Made by a program: the position numbers and the translations under genes | Assembly: GCF_001425405.1 (NCBI RefSeq) | Contig: NZ_LMQP01000003.1 | Span: forward strand, 833,595 to 897,594 | Reading direction: 5' to 3' | Source: Sphingomonas sp. Leaf412 | GTDB lineage: Bacteria > Pseudomonadota > Alphaproteobacteria > Sphingomonadales > Sphingomonadaceae | DNA length: 64,000 bases | Part shown: piece by piece, positions 8,297 through 19,062 of the stretch | Layout of the letters: each line of letters opens with the position of its first letter | Numbering within the stretch: the stretch's first letter is position 1 | Notes under the pieces: generated by a model | Database searches by the model: none | What the model saw: only the letters and a program-made list of their open reading frames with translations | What the model was told of the DNA's origin: nothing

Positions 8297-9163
8297 ATGA
8301 ACGACGGTGAGCACGGCGACGGCGTTCCCGAGGACGTGCGGAATGCTCCGCGATCCGTGGGTGCGCGTCTGCGCGCCGCGCGGGAGGCGCAGGGCATGTC
8401 GATGGCCGACCTGGCGCAGCGTACCCGGGTGACGCAGCGCTTTCTGGAGGCGATCGAGGCCGACCGCCTGGATCTGCTTCCCTCCTCCACCTACGCCTCC
8501 GGTTTCGCCCGTGCGCACGCGCGCGCCGTGGGGCTGGACCAGGCGGAGATCGGGCACGACATCCGCGCGATGGTCGCCGCGGGCAGCGGCCCGGTCCGCC
8601 AGCACCGGATCGAGGAGATCGCGGACCCCGCGCGCGCGCCGTCGCGCGGCATGGTGATCGTCGCGCTGGGAGTCGCGCTGGCCGTGCTGGTGCTGGGCGG
8701 GCTGTACTTCGCGACCGGCGTGTTCCGCGGGACCGGCATGGGGGCGCCCGAAACGACGCAGGCGGTCGCCGCGGCGACGCCTGCCGCGGCCCCCGCCGCC
8801 GTGCCGAGCCCCGCCGCCGCGACGAACCAGGTCGTGCTGACCGCGACCGACGAGGTGTGGATGCGGATCTACGACGGTGCGGACCAGACCCTGTACCTGG
8901 GCACGATGAAGCCGGGCGAGCGGTTCGCGATTCCGGCGGGCGCGCAATCGCCGCAGATCAACGTCGGGCGGCCGGACAAATTGACGATCACGGTCGGCGG
9001 GCAGGCGGTGGCCGCGCTGGGCGACGGGCGCCGCGCGATCAAGGACGTCAGCCTGACGCCCGACGCGCTGCGCGCCCGCGGCCCGGCCCGGGCCGAGCCG
9101 CTGGTCGCCCCTGGTGCGACGCCGGGTGCATCGCCGTCGGCGGCGGCGTCGCCGGCGCGTTGA
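8297..9163 (+). CDS. RodZ-like helix-turn-helix membrane protein with DUF4115
   Basis: A 288-residue bitopic protein. Residues 20-85 are a Cro/CI-type HTH (LRAAREAQGMSMADLAQRTR ... FLEAIEADRLDLLPSSTYASGF), as in the cytoplasmic part of RodZ. One membrane helix follows (MVIVALGVALAVLVLGGLYF, about 117-137), then an Ala/Pro linker and a periplasmic DUF4115 domain (VWMRIYDGADQTLYLGTMKPGERF). RodZ couples MreB to the wall-elongation machinery. The cpoB gene follows about 75 bases later. Confidence 0.85.
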   Translation: MNDGEHGDGVPEDVRNAPRSVGARLRAAREAQGMSMADLAQRTRVTQRFLEAIEADRLDLLPSSTYASGFARAHARAVGLDQAEIGHDIRAMVAAGSGPVRQHRIEEIADPARAPSRGMVIVALGVALAVLVLGGLYFATGVFRGTGMGAPETTQAVAAATPAAAPAAVPSPAAATNQVVLTATDEVWMRIYDGADQTLYLGTMKPGERFAIPAGAQSPQINVGRPDKLTITVGGQAVAALGDGRRAIKDVSLTPDALRARGPARAEPLVAPGATPGASPSAAASPAR

Positions 9164-9239
9164 TCGTACATCGTGGCGACAGGCGGCGCCGGTAACGAGG
9201 GACGGGCACGATCGATGATGCTCGGGGGTGGGTGACGTG

Positions 9240-10121
9240 ATGCAGAAATGGATGCTTGCCGCTGGTGCGGCGATGGTGCTGGCCGCACCGGTCGAGGCGC
9301 AATCGGGGCTCGACGGGCGCGTGGGGAAGCTGGAAAGCGAGATGCGCGCGGTGCAGCGCAAGGTGTTTCCCGGCGGCGCGGGCGCGACCGTCTCGCCCGA
9401 TATCTCGCCCGTGCCCGACGTCGCCACCCCGGCGGGTACGCCCGCGACCACGCCGATCGCGGATCTGACCGCGCGCGTCTCGTCGCTGGAACAGCAGATG
9501 GCGGGGATGACCGGGCAGATCGAACAGGCGCAATATCGCCTGCGGCAGCTGGAGGAGCAGTTCGTCGCGTACAAGACCGCGACCGATGCGCGCTTCCAGT
9601 CCGCGCCGCCCGCCGCGACCGCGGTCGAAAGCGACGTGACGGTCCCGACCGCCCCGCGCCCCGCCGGCGCCACGACGCCCGTCGCCACGACCCCGATCGC
9701 GGGCGGCGGGGTCGAACGGCCGTCGACGGGCGACGCGGCGGAGGACGACTATACCTTCGGATACCGCCTGTGGGCGGCGAAGCGCTACGCGGATGCGGCG
9801 ACGCAGCTGAAGAAGGTCGTCGCCGACCATCCCAAACATCGCCGCGCCAGCTTCGCGCAGAACCTGCTGGGCCGCACCTATCTGGACGACAACAAGCCCA
9901 GCCTCGCCTCGATTGCCTTCTACGACAATTACAAGAAATATCCCGATGGGGAGCGCGCGCCCGAGAGCCTGTATTATCTCGGCAGCGCATTGCTGAAGCT
10001 CGACAAGCCTGCGGACGCCTGCAAGGTCTACGGCGAATTGATCGACGTATACGGCGACAAGATCAGCCCCGCGATGAAGACCAATGTCGCGCGCGCGCGG
10101 ACCGGGGCGAAGTGTTCGTAG
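9240..10121 (+). CDS. cpoB: Cell division coordinator CpoB / YbgF-like TPR protein
   Basis: A 293-residue periplasmic protein. ATG 9240 is preferred (GTG 9228 and 9237 also in frame) because it starts a signal peptide, MQKWMLAAGAAMVLAAPVEA. A heptad-type coiled coil follows (LDGRVGKLESEMRAVQRKVF and VSSLEQQMAGMTGQIEQAQY), then a Thr/Ala/Pro linker and C-terminal TPRs (DYTFGYRLWAAKRYADAATQ ... YPDGERAPESLYYLG). In other bacteria CpoB links PBP1B activity with Tol-Pal constriction. Here the tol-pal genes are not adjacent; the gene sits between a rodZ-like gene and tilS. Confidence 0.9.
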   Translation: MQKWMLAAGAAMVLAAPVEAQSGLDGRVGKLESEMRAVQRKVFPGGAGATVSPDISPVPDVATPAGTPATTPIADLTARVSSLEQQMAGMTGQIEQAQYRLRQLEEQFVAYKTATDARFQSAPPAATAVESDVTVPTAPRPAGATTPVATTPIAGGGVERPSTGDAAEDDYTFGYRLWAAKRYADAATQLKKVVADHPKHRRASFAQNLLGRTYLDDNKPSLASIAFYDNYKKYPDGERAPESLYYLGSALLKLDKPADACKVYGELIDVYGDKISPAMKTNVARARTGAKCS

Positions 10122-10149
10122 GGCAGGATGCGGGGACTCGAGGAGACGG

Positions 10150-11133
10150 GTGACCATTTCCTCGCAGTCCGATCGTTTCCGCGCCGGGACGATGGCCATC
10201 GTCTCGCGCGCCCTCGACGGCTCGAGCGCCACCGACGACACCGGCTATGCCCTCGCCGTGTCGGGCGGCCCGGACAGCATGGCGATGCTCGCGCTCGCGC
10301 ACGCCGCCTTCCCCGGCCGCATCGCCGCCGCGACGTTCGATCACCGCCTGCGCGACGGATCGGCGGGCGAGGCGGCGATGGTCGCCGCCGCCTGCGCCAC
10401 GCTTGGCATCCCGCACGCCACGCTGGTCCCCGACAAGCCCATCGCCGGCGCCAGCCTCCAGCGGCAGGCGCGGGAGGCGCGCTATGCCGCGCTGGTCGCC
10501 TGGGCCGCGGGTCGCCCGCTGCTGACCGCACACCACGCCGACGATCAGGCGGAGACGCTCCTGATGCGGCTCAACCGCGCCTCCGGTCTCGCCGGGCTGG
10601 CGGGCATTCGCGCCGTCCGCTGGGCGGGCGGCACGCCGATCCTGCGCCCGCTGCTCGATTGGCGGCGGGAAGAATTGCGCGTCATCGCGGAGGGAAGCGG
10701 CCTCGGCTTCGTCGACGATCCGTCGAACACGGACGTCCGCCACGACCGCACCCGCATCCGCGCGTCGCTAATTGCGACGCCCACGCTCGATCCGGCCGCG
10801 CTCGCGGCGTCGGCGGCGTTCCTCGGCGATGCGGAGGAAGCCTTGCGGTACCACGCGGACATCCTGTGGTCCGACCGCTGGCACGGCCCGGACCGCGGGA
10901 TGGACGTGGCCGACCTGCCGCGCGAGATGCGCCGCCGCCTGCTGCGCCGCGCGCTGATCGAATCGCGGCGGTCCCTGGCGATCGTGCTTCCCCCTTTTTC
11001 CGAAGCGAGCAACGTCGAACCGCTGCTCGATGCGCTCGCGCGCGGCGTCGGCGCCGTTCAGGGCGGGGTAAAGGTGACCCCGCTACCGACGGGATGGACG
11101 TTCCGCGCGGCGCCACCGCGTCGATCACACTGA
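10150..11133 (+). CDS. tilS: tRNA(Ile)-lysidine synthase TilS
   Basis: TilS adds lysine to C34 of the CAU-anticodon tRNA-Ile, changing its reading from AUG to AUA. The start is GTG 10150, with the SD-like AGGAGA at 10141-10146; an ATG at 10192 is the alternative. The PP-loop SGGPDSMAML lies at residues 38-47, followed by TAHHADDQAETLLMRLNRASG and the NTDVRHDRTRIR motif. At 327 residues it is shorter than E. coli TilS (about 430) and lacks most of the C-terminal lobe, as in many alphaproteobacterial forms. ftsH follows. Confidence 0.95.
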   Translation: MTISSQSDRFRAGTMAIVSRALDGSSATDDTGYALAVSGGPDSMAMLALAHAAFPGRIAAATFDHRLRDGSAGEAAMVAAACATLGIPHATLVPDKPIAGASLQRQAREARYAALVAWAAGRPLLTAHHADDQAETLLMRLNRASGLAGLAGIRAVRWAGGTPILRPLLDWRREELRVIAEGSGLGFVDDPSNTDVRHDRTRIRASLIATPTLDPAALAASAAFLGDAEEALRYHADILWSDRWHGPDRGMDVADLPREMRRRLLRRALIESRRSLAIVLPPFSEASNVEPLLDALARGVGAVQGGVKVTPLPTGWTFRAAPPRRSH

Positions 11134-11197
11134 ACGACGCGCGTTGGATTGCCATTAACCGATCCGCGCCTACATTGGCCCCGACGAAAGGACCTTC

Positions 11198-13189
<1,992 letters not shown>

Positions 13190-13196
13190 GGCGACA

Positions 13197-13224
13197 GGCC
13201 CCGGCAGCGATGCCGGGGCCTTTT
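13197..13224 (+). terminator. Intrinsic terminator after ftsH
   Basis: Perfect 10-bp stem GGCCCCGGCA / TGCCGGGGCC with loop GCGA, followed by TTTT. It starts eight bases after the ftsH stop and also lies just beyond the convergent GST gene. Confidence 0.92.
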
Positions 13225-13228
13225 CGTT

Positions 13229-13867
13229 TCAGCGCGGCAGTGGCGTGTCGCTGCCCTGCGCCGCCTTCGCGCGCAGGAATCCCGGCCGTGCCGACACCCG
13301 CTCCCAATAGCCGCGCACGCCGTCGCCCCAGCGCTCGTCCAGCTTCAGCGACCGCGCCAGCAGCAGCGCATAGCCGACCGATATGTCGGCCCCGGTAAAC
13401 CGCCCCGCGCACAGCCACTCGCGACCGTCCGCCAGCGTGCGCTCCACGGCCTTCAGCCGCGATCCGAACCATTGCGCATAATCGTCCGCCGCCTGCGGCA
13501 GGCGCCGGTCCCTCGCTTCGAGATGCCGGTATCGCAGCACGATCGTCTGCGGAAAGGTCAGCGTCGCCTCGCCCCGGTGCAACCAGTCGAGCCACGCGCC
13601 ATAATCCGCCTCGTCCACCGACACCGCCAGCGGTGTCGGCCCGTGGCGACCGGCGAGATATTCCACGATCGCCGCCGATTCGGTCATCCTCGTCGCCCCG
13701 TCGACCAGCAGCGGGATCGTGCCGAGCGGGTTCTCCTCCAGATATTCCGGCGCCCGGATGCGCGGCGGGAAGGGCAGGAGGTGGAGGCGATAGGAAAGTC
13801 CCATCTCCTCCAGCATCCACAGCGCCCGGAAACTTCGCGCGTCCGCGCAATGCCACAGTTCGATCAT
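13229..13867 (-). CDS. Glutathione S-transferase family protein
   Basis: A 212-residue soluble GST. The thioredoxin-fold N-terminal domain runs from MIELWHCADARSFRALWMLE through NPLGTIPLLVDGATRMTESAAI, carrying the cis-Pro and the SNAIL/ESAAI-type glutathione contact. The helical C-terminal domain follows (ADISVGYALLLARSLKL). The ATG at 13867 is one base after the stop of the acyl-CoA carboxylase (TGACATG), so the two are probably co-transcribed. Substrate is unknown. Confidence 0.87.
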   Translation of the reverse strand: MIELWHCADARSFRALWMLEEMGLSYRLHLLPFPPRIRAPEYLEENPLGTIPLLVDGATRMTESAAIVEYLAGRHGPTPLAVSVDEADYGAWLDWLHRGEATLTFPQTIVLRYRHLEARDRRLPQAADDYAQWFGSRLKAVERTLADGREWLCAGRFTGADISVGYALLLARSLKLDERWGDGVRGYWERVSARPGFLRAKAAQGSDTPLPR

Positions 13868-13868
13868 G

Positions 13869-16800
13869 TCACCACGCATCCACGAAACGGCCCGAGGGCC
13901 TGGGTTCGGCCGAGGCGAGGCCCCGGCGCAGCCATGCACGCGTGTCGGCGGGATCGATCACCGCGTCGATCTCCAGCACGCGCGCGACCGATATCGCCTT
14001 GCCCCGGTCGTAGCTCGCGGCGACCAGCTCCCCGAACCGCGCCTCCCGCGCCGCGGGGTCCGCGATCGCCTCCAGCTCGCGCCGGTATCCCAGCCTGACC
14101 GCGCCCTCCAGCCCCATGCCCCCGAACTCGCCCGTCGGCCACGAGACGGTGAAGGCGTTCGCCTGCAACGATCCCCCCGCCATCGCCTGCGCGCCGAGGC
14201 CATAGGCCTTGCGCACCACCACCGCGAACAGCGGCACCGACAATTGCGCTGCGACCAGGAACATGCGCGATCCGTGACGCACCGGCGCGGTCGCCTCCGC
14301 CTCCGGCCCCACCATGAAGCCCGGCGTGTCGATCAGCGACACGATCGGCAGGCCGAACGCGTCGCACAATTGCATGAAGCGCGCCGCCTTGTCCGCCCCG
14401 TCGCTGTCGATCGCGCCCGACAGGTGGCGGCAATCGTTGGCGAGGATGCCCACCGGTCGCCCGTCGATCCGCGCCAGTCCCGTGACCATCCCGGCCGCGA
14501 ACCCGCCGCGCAATTCCACGAACGTATCCGCATCGACCAGCCCGGCGACGGCGCGGCGCATGTCGAACACGCGCAATCGATTCTCGGGCACCGCATGGCG
14601 CAGCAGGCGCTGGTCGGGCACGTCCCCCGCGGGCAGCCTGCCCTGGAAGAAGCCCAGCAGGCGTTTCGCCGCCGCGGTCGCCGCGACCTCGTCCGCCACC
14701 AGCAGGTCGACGACGCCATTGGCATGCTGCACCGCCACCGGCCCGATCTCGGTCGGCCGGAACACGCCCAGCCCGCCGCCCTCGATCATCGCGGGCCCGC
14801 CCATGCCGATATGCGCGTCCGCGGTGGCGATCGTGATATCGGCGCAGCCGTAGAGGACCGCATTGCCCGCGAAGCAGAAGCCGGTCGTGATCCCGATCCG
14901 CACGGCCTTCCCCGACAATGCGGCGAAGCTGCGGAACGTCGGCGTGTCGAGTCCCGACACCCCAAGTGCATCGACATCGCCCGGCCGCCCGCCGCCGCCC
15001 TCGGTGTAGAAGACGACCGGCAACCGCTGCGTTTCCGCCACCGCCAGCAGCCGGTCGGTCTTGCGGTGGTTCCACATCCCCTGCGTCCCCGCCAGGACGG
15101 TATAGTCGTAGGCGAGGCCGAGGCATTTCGCGCGCTCCTCGCCGACGTCCGCGGCATTGACCGTGCCGACCCCGCCGACCAGCCCGTCGTGTGGGGTATG
15201 GGCGATCAGGTCCGCCAGATCGCGCCGCCGCCGCTGCGCCGCGATGGTCAGTGCGCCATATTCGACGAAGCTGCCGGGATCGAACAGGTCCGCGACATTC
15301 TCGCGCGCGGTGCGCTGACCCTTGGCATGTCGTCGTGCGACGGCCTCGCCGCGGTTCGCGTCGAGGCCGGGCGCGCGCGCCGCGATCGCCTCCGCCAAAT
15401 CGGGGCGGATCAGGTCGGGATCGGCCGCCGCCGCAGCGGCCACGACCGCGCCGTCGCCATCGACCGGGTCGAGCAGCACCACGGGCGCGCCCTGCGCCAC
15501 GCCCGCACCGGGTGCGACCGCGACGGCGCGCACGATCCCCGCAACGGGGGCCGCGACCGCATGCTGCATCTTCAGCGCCTCGACCGTCGCCACCTCGGCG
15601 CCCGCGGCCACCGTGTCGCCGATCGCGACCGTGATGGCCACCACGACGCCGGACAGCGGCGCGGTCGCGGCGAGGGGGTCGGCGTCCGCCATGTCCACGA
15701 CGGTCGCGAAGTCGCCCGCAACCGAATCGAACCACCCCGTCTCGACCACCCCGTCGATCGCCGCCCGGTCGAGCAGCGCGCGCAGCAGCGGCAGATTGGT
15801 CGCCACGCCCTCGATCGCGCATTCCGCCGCCGCCGCCTTCGCGCGCGCCAGCGCCTCGGGCCAGTCCGCCCCGCGCACGACCAGCTTCGCCAGCAGCGGA
15901 TCGAAGCGCGGATTGACCGTCATCCCCGCAACCACCGCGGCGTCGACGCGCACCCCCGGCCCGCCCGGCGCACGCCACGCCGCGACCGTTCCGACCTCGG
16001 CCCGGACGCTACCGTCCGGCGCCAGCGTCTCCGCCCCGACGCGCAATTCGATCGCGACCCCACGCGTCTCCGGCGCCGCGGGCACCGCGCCACCCGCCGA
16101 CAGCCGCAATTGCAGCGCGACGAGGTCGAGGCCCGTCACCTCCTCCGTCACGGTATGCTCCACCTGCAACCGCGGATTGACCTCGAGGAAGGCGAAATCC
16201 CCGCGGTCCAGGTCGACCAGGAACTCCGCGGTCGCCAGCCCGACATAGCGGCGCGCCGACAGCAACCGGACCGCCGCCGCCACGATGTCGCGCTCCATCG
16301 CGGGATCGAGCCATTGCGCGGGCGCGACCTCGACGAACTTCTGGTGCCGCCGTTGGATCGAACAGTCGCGCGTACCCAGCGCCACCACCGCGCCCGCGGC
16401 GTCGCCCGCCAGCTGCACCTCGATATGCCGTGCGCGCGCGACATGGCGTTCGACGATCGTCGCGCCGTCGCCGAACGCCGCCTCGGCCTCCGCCCGCGCG
16501 GCGGCGATCGCGGCGGGCAGGGCGGCGGCGTCGCGGACGATCCGGATGCCGCGCCCGCCGCCGCCCGCGACCGCCTTCACCATCACCGCGCCCTCCGCCA
16601 GCGCGGCCTCGCCCTCCGCCAGCACCGGGACACCGACCTCGCGCGCCAGCGCCTTGGCCGCGGCCTTGTTCCCGAACAGCGCCAGCGCCTCCGCGGACGG
16701 CCCGACGAAGGTAAGCCCCGCCGCATCGCACGCGCGGGCGAAGGCGGCGCTCTCGCTCAGGAAGCCGTAGCCGGGATGGATCGCGTCGCATCCCGCCGCG

Positions 16801-17006
16801 CGCGCCGCGGCGATGATCGCGTCGATGGCCAGATAGGCCGCCGGCCCCTCGCCGGGCAGCGCCGCCGTCCGGTCGCCCGCGGCGACGTGCGGGGCGTCGG
16901 CATCGTCCGCGGAATGGGCGGTCACGACCCCATATCCCGTCGCGCGCGCGGTCCGCGCGATCCGGATCGCGATCTCGCCGCGGTTGGCGATCAGCATCGT
17001 CGGCAT
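13869..17006 (-). CDS. Single-chain biotin-dependent acyl-CoA carboxylase (LCC-like)
   Basis: A 1045-residue fusion starting at ATG 17006 behind a GGGAGA ribosome site. The order is biotin carboxylase ([17 protein letters not shown] to about 445; ATP-grasp GGGGRGIRIV), biotinyl domain with VEALKMQHAV (biotinyl Lys479; the common motif is EAMKM), and carboxyltransferase (about 560-1045; GGGGRPGDVD, then MGGPAMIEGGGLG). Acetyl-CoA carboxylase splits these parts over separate subunits. A one-chain architecture is known from the long-chain acyl-CoA carboxylases (LCC) of Mycobacterium avium and Rhodopseudomonas. Substrate preference here is inference; propionyl- or longer acyl-CoA is likely. Confidence 0.9.
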   Translation of the reverse strand: MPTMLIANRGEIAIRIARTARATGYGVVTAHSADDADAPHVAAGDRTAALPGEGPAAYLAIDAIIAAARAAGCDAIHPGYGFLSESAAFARACDAAGLTFVGPSAEALALFGNKAAAKALAREVGVPVLAEGEAALAEGAVMVKAVAGGGGRGIRIVRDAAALPAAIAAARAEAEAAFGDGATIVERHVARARHIEVQLAGDAAGAVVALGTRDCSIQRRHQKFVEVAPAQWLDPAMERDIVAAAVRLLSARRYVGLATAEFLVDLDRGDFAFLEVNPRLQVEHTVTEEVTGLDLVALQLRLSAGGAVPAAPETRGVAIELRVGAETLAPDGSVRAEVGTVAAWRAPGGPGVRVDAAVVAGMTVNPRFDPLLAKLVVRGADWPEALARAKAAAAECAIEGVATNLPLLRALLDRAAIDGVVETGWFDSVAGDFATVVDMADADPLAATAPLSGVVVAITVAIGDTVAAGAEVATVEALKMQHAVAAPVAGIVRAVAVAPGAGVAQGAPVVLLDPVDGDGAVVAAAAAADPDLIRPDLAEAIAARAPGLDANRGEAVARRHAKGQRTARENVADLFDPGSFVEYGALTIAAQRRRRDLADLIAHTPHDGLVGGVGTVNAADVGEERAKCLGLAYDYTVLAGTQGMWNHRKTDRLLAVAETQRLPVVFYTEGGGGRPGDVDALGVSGLDTPTFRSFAALSGKAVRIGITTGFCFAGNAVLYGCADITIATADAHIGMGGPAMIEGGGLGVFRPTEIGPVAVQHANGVVDLLVADEVAATAAAKRLLGFFQGRLPAGDVPDQRLLRHAVPENRLRVFDMRRAVAGLVDADTFVELRGGFAAGMVTGLARIDGRPVGILANDCRHLSGAIDSDGADKAARFMQLCDAFGLPIVSLIDTPGFMVGPEAEATAPVRHGSRMFLVAAQLSVPLFAVVVRKAYGLGAQAMAGGSLQANAFTVSWPTGEFGGMGLEGAVRLGYRRELEAIADPAAREARFGELVAASYDRGKAISVARVLEIDAVIDPADTRAWLRRGLASAEPRPSGRFVDAW

Positions 17007-17094
17007 GCGCTCTCCCTTTCCCGCGACTGTCGGCGGCGGGGCGCGCGCCATCAACCCCCTTTCGGAAATCCGCGCCTGCGATAGGATCGCGCGT

Positions 17095-18381
17095 ATGACG
17101 ACGACAGCGACGAAGCGGGACCGCCTGCGCAACATCCTCGGCGGGTCCGCGGGCAATCTGGTCGAATGGTACGACTGGTACGCCTATTCCGCCTTCACGC
17201 TGTATTTCGCGAAGCACTTCTTCCCCTCGGGCGACCGGACGACGGAATTGCTCAGTGCCGCTCTGGTGTTCGCGGTCGGCTTCGTCATGCGGCCGGTCGG
17301 CGGCTGGATCATGGGCATCTACGCGGACCGCAAGGGGCGGAAGGCGGGGCTGACCCTGTCGGTCACGCTGATGTGTGCCGGATCGCTGCTGATCGCGGTC
17401 ACGCCGACGCGCGAGACGATCGGCCTCGCCGCGCCCGCGCTGCTGATCGTCGCGCGGCTGATGCAGGGCCTGTCGGTCGGCGGCGAATATGGCGCCAGCG
17501 CGACCTACCTTTCCGAAATGGCGGGGAAGAACAACCGCGGCTTCTTCTCCTCCTTCCAGTACGTGACGCTCATCGCAGGCCAGTTGACCGCCTTGTGCGT
17601 GCTGCTGGTGCTACAGGCGACGATGAGCGAGGCGGCGCTGGACGCGTGGGGCTGGCGCATCCCGTTCTTCATCGGCGGCGTGCTGGCGGTCGGCGTCTTC
17701 TGGCTGCGGCGGCGACTGGCGGAGACCGAGAGCTTCGAAAACGCCCACAAGGAGGGTCAGGCGAAATCCAGCCTGACCGCATTGTGGCGCGAACATCCGC
17801 GCGAATTCATGACCGTGCTGCTGCTCACCGCGGGCGGCACGCTCGCCTTCTACGCCTATTCCATCTACATGCAGAAATTCCTCGCCAACACCTCGGGGTT
17901 CAGCCGCGGGACGGCCAGCTGGATCAGCGCGGGGACATTGTTCGTGTTCATGTGCATCCAGCCGCTGGCGGGCGCGCTCAGCGACCGGATCGGGCGGAAG
18001 CCGTTGATGGTCGGGTTCGGCATCGCGGGCGTGCTGGCGACCTATCCCATCTTCGCCACGCTGGAGACGGTGGGCAGTCCGGTCGCGGCATTCTTCATCG
18101 TGCTGGGCGCGCTGGTGATCGTCACCGGCTACACCTCGATCAACGCGGTGGTGAAGGCGGAACTGTTCCCCGCGCACGTCCGCGCGCTGGGCGTCGCCTT
18201 CCCTTATGCGCTGGCGAACGCATTGTTCGGCGGGACCGCGGAGGCGGTGGCGTTGCAGTTCAAGAAATCGGGCTGGGAGCAGGGCTTCTACTGGTACGTC
18301 AGCGCGATGATCGGCGTGTCGCTAATGGTCTACCTGCGCATGAAGGACACGCGCACGCACAGCCGGATATTGGAGGACTAG
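17095..18381 (+). CDS. MFS transporter, metabolite:H+ symporter (KgtP/dicarboxylate-like)
   Basis: A 428-residue 12-helix permease from ATG 17095. The opening LGGSAGNLVEWYDWYAYSAF and the loop motif GIYADRKGRKAGL mark the MHS branch of the major facilitator family, which includes alpha-ketoglutarate and other organic-acid permeases. The second half repeats the loop motif (GALSDRIGRKPLM). It is divergent from the acyl-CoA carboxylase with an 88-base shared upstream region, which suggests linked use of an organic acid, but the substrate is not readable. Confidence 0.9.
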   Translation: MTTTATKRDRLRNILGGSAGNLVEWYDWYAYSAFTLYFAKHFFPSGDRTTELLSAALVFAVGFVMRPVGGWIMGIYADRKGRKAGLTLSVTLMCAGSLLIAVTPTRETIGLAAPALLIVARLMQGLSVGGEYGASATYLSEMAGKNNRGFFSSFQYVTLIAGQLTALCVLLVLQATMSEAALDAWGWRIPFFIGGVLAVGVFWLRRRLAETESFENAHKEGQAKSSLTALWREHPREFMTVLLLTAGGTLAFYAYSIYMQKFLANTSGFSRGTASWISAGTLFVFMCIQPLAGALSDRIGRKPLMVGFGIAGVLATYPIFATLETVGSPVAAFFIVLGALVIVTGYTSINAVVKAELFPAHVRALGVAFPYALANALFGGTAEAVALQFKKSGWEQGFYWYVSAMIGVSLMVYLRMKDTRTHSRILED

Positions 18382-18387
18382 CCGCCC

Positions 18388-18469
18388 CCTCCGTTCGCCC
18401 CGAGCGAAGTCGAAGGGCATGCGCCCCGGATCGTGCAAAGGCTTCGACTACGCTCAGCCCGAACGGAGG
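18388..18469. repeat. Inverted repeat family CCGTTCG-C-GAGCGAAGTCGAAG, copy 1
   Basis: The arms CCTCCGTTCGCCCCGAGCGA... and ...CGCTCAGCCCGAACGGAGG form a long imperfect hairpin. It lies between the convergent MFS and 2Fe-2S genes. Related copies are at 20561-20628 and 44337-44406. Confidence 0.9.
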
Positions 18470-18496
18470 TAGGGTGGCGGGCCGCGCCCTGTCCCG

Positions 18497-19033
18497 TCAC
18501 TTCGGCGACAGCGCCGGCACCCGCGTCGCCGCATCCTTCGGATCGATCCCCGGCCGCGCGCCCGCGGTGATCGTTTCGTCCCCGCGCATCGCGCGACCCG
18601 CGCGCAGGATCGATTCGGTCAGGCGGGGGTAGATGCCGCAGCGGCACAGGTTCCCGATCGCGCCCCGCACCGCGTCCTCGCTGGGGCCCGGATTGCGCTT
18701 CAGCAACGCCGCCGCCGCCATGACGATGCCGGGAATGCAGAAGCCGCATTGCGGCACATTGTCCGCGATCAGCGCCAGCTGCACCGGATGCGCGCGCTCG
18801 CGCGACAGGCCCTCGATCGTCGTGACGAACGCGCCCTCCGCCTGCGCCAGCGTCACCTGGCACGATCGCACCGCGCGCCCGTCGACGTCGACAGTGCAGG
18901 CGCCGCAACTGCCCGTGCCGCATCCGTATTTCGTCCCCGTCAGGTTCGACGCGTCGCGCAATGCGAACAGCAACGGCGTCGCGGGGTCGAGCAGATATTC
19001 GACGGCCTCGTTGTTGACGGTCATCCGGGTCAT
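18497..19033 (-). CDS. (2Fe-2S)-binding subunit of a xanthine-dehydrogenase-family oxidoreductase
   Basis: A 178-residue two-cluster subunit. The plant-type ferredoxin cluster uses Cys38, Cys43, Cys46 and Cys58 (CGTGSCGAC). The second four-helix cluster uses Cys96, Cys99, Cys130 and Cys132 (CGFCIPG ... CRC). Such subunits (CoxS/IorA/YagT type) carry electrons from a molybdopterin subunit. Neither the molybdenum nor the FAD subunit gene is adjacent, so it is an orphan here or its partner lies elsewhere. The last about 25 residues, rich in Gly/Ala/Pro, are beyond the usual domain end. Confidence 0.9.
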   Translation of the reverse strand: MTRMTVNNEAVEYLLDPATPLLFALRDASNLTGTKYGCGTGSCGACTVDVDGRAVRSCQVTLAQAEGAFVTTIEGLSRERAHPVQLALIADNVPQCGFCIPGIVMAAAALLKRNPGPSEDAVRGAIGNLCRCGIYPRLTESILRAGRAMRGDETITAGARPGIDPKDAATRVPALSPK

Positions 19034-19062
19034 GGCCTGCGATCGTTACGCGTGCCCGCGCG

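Noticed and set aside
5923..8490. An 855-codon open frame antisense to ptsP
   Set aside because: Shadow of a complete PtsP gene; His/Arg/Gln-rich with no domain.
13866..17084. A 1072-codon open frame antisense to the acyl-CoA carboxylase gene
   Set aside because: Its composition (Arg, His, Asp and Gln-rich without any domain) is that of a high-GC antisense shadow; the opposite strand carries a complete carboxylase with all motifs.
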